Below are positions 20,328-26,980 of a stretch of 64,000 nt of DNA, one piece after another. Both the position numbers and the translations under genes were made by a program. Each line of letters starts with the position of its first letter. Position 1 is the first letter of the stretch. The stretch covers positions 1-64,000 of the forward strand of contig JAZNIJ010000160.1 in assembly GCA_045577455.1 (NCBI GenBank), written 5' to 3'. The stretch comes from SIG653 sp045577455 (GTDB taxonomy: Bacteria; Bacillota; Clostridia; Oscillospirales; CAG-382). The notes beneath the pieces are model-generated. The model was not told the origin of the DNA. It saw only the letters and a list, made by a program, of their open reading frames with translations, and made no database searches.

Positions 20328-20969
20328 GTGGGAATTTTGCAAGACCGAATAAAAGAATCTCGATTAAGTCGAAACATGACATTAAAAGAGATAGCTGAAA
20401 AGCTCAATGTAAAAGAAGCAACAATGCAAAGATATGAAAGTGGAGAAATAAAAAATATCAAACACGAAACGATAGTATCTCTCGCTGAGATACTTGGCGT
20501 AACCCCCGCATATTTAATGGGGTGGGAAGATGAAAAAGCACCAGAGCACGCTACTACTCTCCCATCCAACGTTCATCCAATTAAAATAAAACGTTTTCCT
20601 GTTCTCGGAGAGATAGCCTGCGGAACGCCAATATTCGCTTCTGAAGATCACGAAACGTATATAGACGCTTCTGCGGACATCAAAGCTGACTTCTGTCTTA
20701 TAGCAAAGGGCGATAGTATGACAGGGGCAAGAATCAATAACGGTGACGTGGTTTTTATTCGTGAGCAACCAACCGTAGAAAACGGAGAGATTGCCGCTGT
20801 CATCATAGGCGAAGAAGCTACATTAAAGCGTTGGTACTTCTACCCAGAAAAAAAGAAACTCATCCTCAGCCCCGAAAACCCATCGTTTGAACCTCTCGTA
20901 TATATTGGCGAAGAACTCAACGAAGTTCGATGTCTCGGCAAAGCAGTTTCATTTATGAGTAAATTGTAA
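20328..20969 (+). CDS. CI/LexA-like phage repressor with self-cleavage domain
   Basis: Starts at a GTG preceded by GAGAGGAAA. 213 residues: an N-terminal XRE helix-turn-helix (LKEIAEKLNVKEATMQRYES), a linker, then a LexA-type S24 peptidase. The cleavage site is at C98-G99 (EIACGTP); the catalytic pair is S130 (KGDSMTG) and K167 (ATLKRW). It should hold the lysogenic state by binding the CTTACGTA palindromes and be inactivated by RecA-triggered self-cleavage. Divergent to the Cro-like gene. Confidence 0.92.
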   Translation: MGILQDRIKESRLSRNMTLKEIAEKLNVKEATMQRYESGEIKNIKHETIVSLAEILGVTPAYLMGWEDEKAPEHATTLPSNVHPIKIKRFPVLGEIACGTPIFASEDHETYIDASADIKADFCLIAKGDSMTGARINNGDVVFIREQPTVENGEIAAVIIGEEATLKRWYFYPEKKKLILSPENPSFEPLVYIGEELNEVRCLGKAVSFMSKL

Positions 20970-20989
20970 AAAATGGAAGCATAGGAACA

Positions 20990-21148
20990 AAATTATAAGT
21001 GAAATTTCCATTTATAGCGAACAAACATTTGAAAGTATAAAACAAATAGAACGAGAGAGCGAAAAGAAAAAGCTGACTAAAAAAATTAAACTCGTGCTTT
21101 TTTTTGCACAAGTTGACAGTATTTTGGAAAAAAAGAACCTATCCTAAT
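20990..21148 (+). pseudogene. Possible remnant of a DinD/Bro-type phage gene
   Basis: A 53-codon stretch without a start codon reads ISEISIYSEQTFESIKQI, close to the opening of DinD-like and BRO-N phage proteins (SEQTFESIKHI...). It then turns into low-complexity lysine sequence and a stop. The rest of the gene is absent. It lies between the repressor and integrase genes, where antirepressor genes are common. Short match, so uncertain. Confidence 0.35.
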
Positions 21149-21236
21149 CGGATATGTTTTGAATTTTAAAGAAGCTCCAACGTTTCAATGTTTGAGAGTA
21201 GTGTAAGATTTTAGGTATAAAAAAGGGAAATTCAAA

Positions 21237-22784
21237 ATGAAAAAAGCAGTAATATACGCCCGATACTCCAGCCATAGTCAAAGAGAAGAATCCATAGAAG
21301 GACAATTGAGAAAATGCTATGAGTTTGCAGAAAAAAACGAATTAACCGTTGTCGGAGAATATGTCGATAGAGCTATTTCGGGTAAAACCGATAACAGAGC
21401 CGATTTTCAACGAATGATAAAGGACTCTGAAAAAGGTCTTTTTTCTGTTGTAATAATGTATACACTTGACCGTTTTGCAAGAAACAGATACGATTCTGCG
21501 ATATATAAAGCAAAACTAAAAAAGAATGGTGTAAAAATCTTTTATACAGAACAATCGATAACAGATGAACCCGAAGGAATCATTCTTGAATCCCTTCTTG
21601 AAGGTATGGCGGAGTATTATTCAGAAAACCTTTCAAGAGGTGTAAAACGAGGTATGAAAGAAAACGCTTTAAAATGTATGATAACGGGTGGATATATGCC
21701 GTTGGGTTATCGAAAAACTGCCGACAAAAAATACGAAATAGACCCACGTACAGCACCTATCGTTAAGGAGATTTTTGAGCTTTATGTCAACGGAAAATCA
21801 CAAAGGCAAATAGTAGATATCCTTAACGAAAAAGGATATCGAACGGCAATAGGGAAGCCCTTCAGAGTCGGAAGTATGACCTCAATTCTTACCAATAAAA
21901 AATATATCGGTATATATGAATTTGACGATGTAGTTATCGAAAATGGCGTCCCTTCAATCGTAAGCAAAGAAACATTCTATAGGGTTCAGTCTATGCTCAA
22001 ACATAATAAGCGTTCTTCGGGAAGAATGAAAGGACCAATGCAATACTTGTTAACGGGGAAACTATTTTGTGGCAAATGCGGAAGCCAAATGGTGGGTGAA
22101 AGCGGAACGAGTAAAAACGGAACAATACACAACTATTACACTTGTGTTGACCGCAAAAGAAAGAAAACGTGTGATAAACGAAACGAAAGAAAAGAAATCC
22201 TCGAAAAAGCCGTTGTCACCACAACCATTGAAAATATTCTCAGACCCGAAACAATAGAATATATAGCAGAAAAAATAGTTGAAATAACAGAAAGAGAATT
22301 CAACGATAAAAGCAGGGTGGAAGCATTAAACGCTCAATTAAAAGAAACTCAGTTATCAATCTCAAATTTATTAAAGCTTGTTGAAAAAGGAATCACAACA
22401 GACGATATAAGCTCACGTTTGATGGAATTAAGTTCCGAAAAAAGCGACTTGCAAAAACAGATATATGTAGAAGAAATAAAAAAAACGTCAATAACAAAGG
22501 AAAGCATAATATATTGGCTCACAAACTTCATTAAAGACGGGTCAGTAGACGAAGAAGATTATCAACAAAGAATTATAGATACCCTCGTCAACAGAGTATA
22601 TGTGTTTGATAACGATGACGGAAGCCGCAAACTTGTTATTACATATAATACAAGTGCTAAAAATTCTTCCACCATCACACTAAAAGATGCTGAATCCCTC
22701 TCTTCGTGTTCGGATGGTGCTGGTTTTGGTCCACCAAATAAAAAACAGCACTATGCGGGAGCATGGTGCTGTTTTTTGTTCTGA
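21237..22784 (+). CDS. Large serine recombinase (phage integrase)
   Basis: 515 residues. The N-terminal catalytic domain starts VIYARYSSHSQREESIEGQ (catalytic serine at about S11) with TLDRFARNRYD further on. A recombinase domain (GYMPLGYRK, GKSQRQIVDILNEKG) follows, then a zinc ribbon (LFCGKCGSQM...YYTC...TCDK) and a coiled coil near residues 370-430. It carries out attP/attB integration. The last ~20 codons run through a strong terminator hairpin, so the C-terminus may be a hybrid formed at an attachment site. It is the right-most phage gene. Confidence 0.92.
   Translation: MKKAVIYARYSSHSQREESIEGQLRKCYEFAEKNELTVVGEYVDRAISGKTDNRADFQRMIKDSEKGLFSVVIMYTLDRFARNRYDSAIYKAKLKKNGVKIFYTEQSITDEPEGIILESLLEGMAEYYSENLSRGVKRGMKENALKCMITGGYMPLGYRKTADKKYEIDPRTAPIVKEIFELYVNGKSQRQIVDILNEKGYRTAIGKPFRVGSMTSILTNKKYIGIYEFDDVVIENGVPSIVSKETFYRVQSMLKHNKRSSGRMKGPMQYLLTGKLFCGKCGSQMVGESGTSKNGTIHNYYTCVDRKRKKTCDKRNERKEILEKAVVTTTIENILRPETIEYIAEKIVEITEREFNDKSRVEALNAQLKETQLSISNLLKLVEKGITTDDISSRLMELSSEKSDLQKQIYVEEIKKTSITKESIIYWLTNFIKDGSVDEEDYQQRIIDTLVNRVYVFDNDDGSRKLVITYNTSAKNSSTITLKDAESLSSCSDGAGFGPPNKKQHYAGAWCCFLF
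22742..22777 (+). terminator. Terminator inside the last codons of the integrase
   Basis: AAACAGCAC/GTGCTGTTT plus an inner ATGC/GCAT stem, followed by a T run. It overlaps the final 14 codons of the recombinase frame, unusual for a complete gene. Confidence 0.75.
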
Positions 22785-22790
22785 AGGTGA

Positions 22791-22878
22791 GGGGAGTCGA
22801 ACGGGTTGGTAGTGAATGACAGTCCGGTGGACTGTCAGAGCCAACCCTGACCGAGCCCGCAGGCGAGACCGACTCCCC
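22791..22878. repeat. Cloverleaf-like structured repeat, copy 1
   Basis: Outer arms GGGGAGTCG/CGACTCCCC enclose a long stem GGGTTGG...CCAACCC topped by TGACAGTCC/GGACTGTCA, then TGACCGAG and GGCGAGAC. The same layout occurs in copy 2 with compensating base changes, so the fold is conserved rather than the primary sequence. No protein is credible here. Confidence 0.7.
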
Positions 22879-22923
22879 ATTACTCGTCCTTTTCGCTTTC
22901 TCGATATAGGGTGCTGTTCATAA

Positions 22924-23047
22924 GGGAGTCGAACGGGTGCGTGTAAGAAAAGTGCCCGGTGGACACTTTTCCCGCACCCTGACCGAGCAATTCGGGGTCC
23001 CCGCAAAACGGAGTTTTGTGGGGTGTGTTCAGGCGAGACCGACTCCC
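22924..23047. repeat. Cloverleaf-like structured repeat, copy 2
   Basis: Outer arms GGGAGTCG/CGACTCCC, inner stem GGGTGCG/CGCACCC topped by AAAAGTG...CACTTTT, conserved TGACCGAG, then an extra hairpin (CCCCGCAAAAC/GTTTTGTGGGG) not present in copy 1, and GGCGAGAC. Conserved linkers and co-varying stems mark the two as one family. Confidence 0.7.
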
Positions 23048-23067
23048 CTCACTTCCACCAAAAAAGG

Positions 23068-23108
23068 TTGACAATTTGCCGTTTCAAAGGCAAGTTGTCA
23101 ATTGTTTT
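23068..23108. terminator. Bidirectional terminator-like hairpin
   Basis: TTGACAATTTGCC and GGCAAGTTGTCAA pair over 13 bp with one wobble, A run on the left and T-rich on the right. Confidence 0.6.
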
Positions 23109-23740
23109 ATATAAATTTTATAACAAAACAAAGGCGGTGTTGTAATTGAAAGAACCTTTTTTATTCCCTCGGAACGTTAATTCAAAAGAAATTCACGGAA
23201 CAGAATTACTGAAGCTTTCTGACAGCAATCATTATTGTTATTGAATTTATAATTTGTGTATTTATAATAATAAATATTTCGATTATTCATACATTAGCCC
23301 CTTTAGAATTATGTATTACCATAATATGCTTGCCCACTATATTTGACAAAGAGATATATAAAGCTGCATTATATGAGCATCAAATATGATTAAGGGGCTT
23401 GATATATGAATTTTTGGAGAGTTTTTTATATAATAACATATTATTTTCCAAAAGTATTAGCCGGCAGCATAGAAAACCGATTTTTAAAAAACTTTTCAAC
23501 AACAAAAAACACATTTTTTCAGTTAAATGGCGTTTATGGGAGTATAATTTTAATTTTTCCCCCCAATACACTTGACTTTCGGAAAGAAATTTTAAGCAGA
23601 AAATGAGGTTTTCAAAAAACGGCATATGTAAATTATGAAACTTTTCCGAATGGTATTTATCATAAATAATGAGAAGAAATGCCCCATTATAAAACTTTAA
23701 TAATTCAAAGGTAACTTGACATAAATACAAAAAATTGGTA
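23109..23740. other. AT-rich intergenic region without a firm gene
   Basis: About 630 bases between the phage end and the SCIFF operon. One possible 32-residue frame (23146-23244) starts with TTG after AAAGGCGGTG (reads KEPFLFPRNVNSKEIHGTEL onward), but it has no match I know. AGCCCCTT and AAGGGGCT occur about 90 bases apart around 23300 and 23395. I see nothing else convincing; it may hold decayed sequence. Confidence 0.4.
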
Positions 23741-23769
23741 TTGACTTTAAATATAAAAGGTGATATAAT
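23741..23769 (+). promoter_or_regulatory. Promoter of the SCIFF operon
   Basis: TTGACT and TATAAT with 17-base spacing, about 34 bases upstream of the SCIFF start codon. Confidence 0.8.
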
Positions 23770-23803
23770 AAAAATGCAAATAAAGGATACGGAGGAGATT
23801 TTT

Positions 23804-23974
23804 ATGAAGCATATCAAAACTTTAGCAACTCGCAATCTTTGCAAGAGTGCAAAAAACGGTGGCTGTGGCGAATGTCAGACATCTTGCCAATCCGCTTGTA
23901 AAACAAGCTGCGGTATCGCAAACCAGAAATGCGAAAACGCAAAAGCTGTTAAAGCAGTTAAAGAATCCAAATAG
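23804..23974 (+). CDS. scfA: SCIFF ribosomal peptide precursor
   Basis: A 56-residue peptide beginning MKHIKTLATRNLCKSAKNGG and then GCGECQTSCQSACKTSC, the hallmark of SCIFF (six cysteines in forty-five residues). SCIFF is nearly universal in Clostridia and is converted by a partner radical SAM enzyme into a thioether-linked product. GGAGGAG lies 6 bases before the ATG. This copy has a seventh cysteine (C13) ahead of the usual six and an Ala/Lys-rich tail (AKAVKAVKESK) beyond the normal end. Its maturase follows in the same direction. Confidence 0.95.
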   Translation: MKHIKTLATRNLCKSAKNGGCGECQTSCQSACKTSCGIANQKCENAKAVKAVKESK

Positions 23975-23986
23975 TAAAGCAGAAAT

Positions 23987-24011
23987 ACCGCCACAAAACG
24001 GCGGTGTTTTT
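23987..24011 (+). terminator. Attenuator/terminator between scfA and scfB
   Basis: ACCGCC/GGCGGT with a 7-base loop and a T tract just after the SCIFF stop. It likely makes the peptide transcript more abundant than the enzyme. Confidence 0.75.
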
Positions 24012-24147
24012 ACTAATAGTAAATTCTGTTTGGATAAATGCTTAAGTTTTGCTTTTAGTTTTGAATTTAAATGATATTGGCTTTGATAATTTAAAACAGA
24101 AAACGAAAAAATTTTGAACGGTTTAAAACCGAATTGAATGAGGAAAA

Positions 24148-25515
24148 ATGATACATCAATATAAATTCGACAATTTGAATATTGTTCTTGACATATGCTC
24201 CGGCTCCGTTCATGTTGTTGATGAGGTTGCATATGATATAATTTCCATGTACGAAACCGCATCAAAAGAAGAAATAATTAAAAATATATCTGCAAGATAC
24301 CCTGATGTTACAGAAGGGGATATTCTTGAATGTTTAGAGCAGATAGAGGAACTGAAAGCGGAAGAGCTTCTTTTCGCGCCTGACACATTTGAAAATATGG
24401 CAGGTGAGCTTAAGCAAAAAACTTCGGGAGTTGTTAAGGCACTTTGCCTTCATGTTGCCCACACCTGCAACCTTAACTGTGCATACTGTTTTGCAAGTCA
24501 GGGTAAATACAAGGGCGAAAGGGCAATAATGTCCCTTGAAGTTGGAAAGCGTGCTTTGGATTTTCTTATCGAAAATTCGGGAACAAGGCATAACCTTGAA
24601 GTTGACTTTTTTGGCGGTGAGCCACTTATGAATTTTGATATGCTGAAAGAGCTTGTTGCATACGCTCGCTCCATAGAAAAACAGCATAACAAAAATTTCA
24701 GATTCACATTAACAACAAACGGTTTGAATATCAATGACGAGGTTATAGAGTTTGCCAATAAGGAAATGTCCAATGTTGTTCTCAGCTTAGACGGACGAAA
24801 AGAGATTCACGACAGATTCCGTGTTGACTACAACGGAAAGGGTAGCTGGGAAAGAATTGTTCCAAAATTCCAGAAGCTGGTTCAGGCAAGGGGCGGTAAG
24901 GATTACTATATGCGTGGCACATTTACCCACGCTAACCCCGATTTTTTAAAGGACATAAGGGAAATGTTAAGGTTGGGGTTCAACGAGCTTAGCATGGAAC
25001 CTGTTGTCTGTGCATCGGGCGACCCGTCGGAGCTTACTGCAGAGGATATGCCAATTGTTATGAAGCAGTATGAAGATTTGGCAAGATTGATGATAGAACG
25101 CAGAAAAGAGGGTAGACCCTTCACATTCTATCATTATATGATTGACCTCAAAGCAGGCCCTTGCATTTATAAACGCATATCGGGTTGCGGTTCGGGTACA
25201 GAATATATGGCTGTTACACCTTGGGGCGACCTTTACCCATGCCATCAGTTTGTTGGTGATGAAAAATTCAAATTGGGCGATATCTGGAACGGTGTTACCA
25301 ACGGTGGAATAAGAAACGAATTTATGTCCTGTAATGTTTATGCAAGGGAAGAATGTAAGGACTGCTGGGCAAAGCTCTATTGTTCAGGCGGCTGTGCCGC
25401 AAATGCATACCACGCAACCGGCTCTGTTAAAGGGGTTTACAAATACGGCTGTGAGCTTTTCAAAAAGCGTATGGAATGTGCCATAGCGGTTGCCGCTTCC
25501 GAGGAAGAAGAATAA
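24148..25515 (+). CDS. scfB: SCIFF peptide maturase, radical SAM/SPASM
   Basis: 455 residues. The first ~90 form a PqqD/RRE-like peptide-binding domain. The radical SAM cluster is C107-x3-C111-x2-C114 (HTCNLNCAYCFA), with FFGGEPLMN next. The C-terminal SPASM domain has GCGSGTEYMAVTPWGDLYPC, then CKDCWAKLYCSGGC for the auxiliary iron-sulfur clusters. It forms Cys-to-Thr or Cys-to-other thioether bonds in the SCIFF peptide encoded just upstream. All motifs are intact and the length is normal for the family. Confidence 0.95.
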   Translation: MIHQYKFDNLNIVLDICSGSVHVVDEVAYDIISMYETASKEEIIKNISARYPDVTEGDILECLEQIEELKAEELLFAPDTFENMAGELKQKTSGVVKALCLHVAHTCNLNCAYCFASQGKYKGERAIMSLEVGKRALDFLIENSGTRHNLEVDFFGGEPLMNFDMLKELVAYARSIEKQHNKNFRFTLTTNGLNINDEVIEFANKEMSNVVLSLDGRKEIHDRFRVDYNGKGSWERIVPKFQKLVQARGGKDYYMRGTFTHANPDFLKDIREMLRLGFNELSMEPVVCASGDPSELTAEDMPIVMKQYEDLARLMIERRKEGRPFTFYHYMIDLKAGPCIYKRISGCGSGTEYMAVTPWGDLYPCHQFVGDEKFKLGDIWNGVTNGGIRNEFMSCNVYAREECKDCWAKLYCSGGCAANAYHATGSVKGVYKYGCELFKKRMECAIAVAASEEEE

Positions 25516-25528
25516 AGGCGGTGTTTTT

Positions 25529-26959
25529 ATCAACACACCAATACATGATTTTTTAATTGAATACGAAAAAAACAACCCTGTAAGGTTACATATGCCGGGT
25601 CATAAAGGGGTTGATTTCACAGGATTTGAAAAATATGACATAACGGAGATATGCGGTGCAGATTCTCTTTTTGAGGCAGAGGGAATAATTGCAAGGAGCG
25701 AGGAAAACGCAAGCGGACTTTTTGGTTGCCACACCTTTTATTCCACAGAGGGTTCGTCTTTGTCAATCCGTTCAATGCTGTATCTTGCAACGAGGGGAGT
25801 AAAAAATCCCTTGATTCTTGCAGGGAGAAACGCTCATAAAACTTTTTTAACTGCATCGGCTCTCGTTGGCTTTGATGTGAGATGGATTTATCCCACAGAT
25901 GATGGGAGTTATCTTGCTTGCAATGTTACATCAAGTGATATTGAGAGGGAAATATTGTCCCTTGCAGAAAAACCAACTGCCGTTTATCTCACAAGCCCCG
26001 ATTATTTGGGAAACATACTTGATATAAAAAGCATATCCGAAGTTTGCAGAAAATATGGTGTGCTTTTACTTGTTGACAATGCTCACGGTGGGTATCTTAA
26101 ATTTTTGTCTACCTCCCTTCATCCAATGGATTTGGGTGCGGATATGTGTTGCGATTCAGCGCATAAAACCTTGCCAACCCTTACAGGTGGTGGGTATTTG
26201 CATATATCAGAAGGGTTTGCAGAGAAAAATCTCCTTTTTGGTAATGCATCAGAATCAGAAAAAAGAAGATACATATCCGGAATAGTAAAAGAGGGAATGT
26301 CAATTTTTGCTTCAACAAGTCCATCATATCTTATTTTACATTCTCTTGATTTAACAAATAAATATTTAACTAAGCTCCCCGAATTGCTGTCTTTGTATAT
26401 ACCAAAGGTTGAGCAGTTTAAAAAATACCTTTTGGAAAAAGGTTTTTCCCTTGTTGGAAAAGAACCGTTAAAGGTAACAATAAGCGGAAAAAATTTTGGT
26501 TATTCAGGAGCTTGGCTTGGTAAACTTTTGGAAAAAAACAATATTTTCCCCGAATTTTACGATGATGACTTTTTGGTTCTTATGTTCACACCACAAACAG
26601 ATTGTTTTGATGAGCTGAAAAACATTTTTGACAGTGTGGATTTAAACAGTGTGGAGTGTGGAGTTGACAATTCAGACAGTGGGGAGTGCGGAGAGTGGAG
26701 TTGTCAATTGCGAATTGCCGGCAGTAAGCATCCGCAAAGGGCTATGACACCAAGAGAAGCGTTGCTTTCCAAAAAAGAGCTTATTGATGTGAGGGATGCA
26801 AAGGGGCGTATACTTGCGTCTCCGTCGGTTGGCTGTCCTCCTGCTGTGCCAATTGCCGTATGCGGTGAATTGATGGACGAAGAAACGGTAAAACTTTTCT
26901 TGAAATATGGCGTTGAAGCTGTATTTGTTGTTTGTAAGCAAGATAATAGCTATATATAA
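25529..26959 (+). CDS. Orn/Lys/Arg decarboxylase-family PLP enzyme, probable ATC start
   Basis: A fold-type I PLP enzyme: VRLHMPGHKG near the start, FYSTEGSSLSIR, AGRNAHKTF, and the PLP lysine in CDSAHKTLPTLTGG. Family members normally begin M-N-T-P-I; here the same residues are preceded by an ATC codon 5 bases after AAAGGCGGTG, with no ATG/GTG/TTG nearby. The nearest alternatives are TTG 39 bases upstream inside scfB or the ATG of MPGHKG, which cuts conserved residues. A repeat-like insertion lies at about residues 372-398. Substrate unknown; basic amino acid decarboxylation is the family role. Confidence 0.8.
   Translation: MNTPIHDFLIEYEKNNPVRLHMPGHKGVDFTGFEKYDITEICGADSLFEAEGIIARSEENASGLFGCHTFYSTEGSSLSIRSMLYLATRGVKNPLILAGRNAHKTFLTASALVGFDVRWIYPTDDGSYLACNVTSSDIEREILSLAEKPTAVYLTSPDYLGNILDIKSISEVCRKYGVLLLVDNAHGGYLKFLSTSLHPMDLGADMCCDSAHKTLPTLTGGGYLHISEGFAEKNLLFGNASESEKRRYISGIVKEGMSIFASTSPSYLILHSLDLTNKYLTKLPELLSLYIPKVEQFKKYLLEKGFSLVGKEPLKVTISGKNFGYSGAWLGKLLEKNNIFPEFYDDDFLVLMFTPQTDCFDELKNIFDSVDLNSVECGVDNSDSGECGEWSCQLRIAGSKHPQRAMTPREALLSKKELIDVRDAKGRILASPSVGCPPAVPIAVCGELMDEETVKLFLKYGVEAVFVVCKQDNSYI
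26646..26719 (+). repeat. Intergenic-type repeat inserted in frame in the decarboxylase gene
   Basis: The DNA reads as repeated GTGGAGTGTGGAGTTGACAA-like units (GTGTGGAGTGTGGAG, GTTGACAATT, GGGGAGTGCGGAG, GTTGTCAATTGCG). This is the type of sequence that elsewhere in this genome and in related Clostridia lies between genes (see near 35676 and 36955). Here it adds about 25 residues (SVECGVDNSDSGECGEWS...) to a conserved enzyme without breaking the frame. Confidence 0.6.
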
Positions 26960-26980
26960 AAAATATATGAGGAAAAATAT

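Noticed and set aside
22791..22878. tRNA-like GGGAGTCGAAC motif
   Set aside because: A tRNA 3' arm complement was considered, but the rest lacks anticodon, D and T arms of correct length and no CCA.
22680..23006. Minus-strand frame of 108 codons across the cloverleaf repeats
   Set aside because: The protein is only a reading of palindromic repeats (SRSRLRARSG type), with no ribosome binding site, and the DNA is better explained by conserved stems.
23146..23244. 32-residue peptide as a possible modified-peptide precursor near scfB
   Set aside because: TTG start, single Cys and no known leader; position on the far side of the SCIFF promoter gives no support.
23380..23844. Minus-strand hydrophobic frame of 154 codons
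   Set aside because: AT-rich chance frame crossing the SCIFF promoter and start; no ribosome binding site or family.
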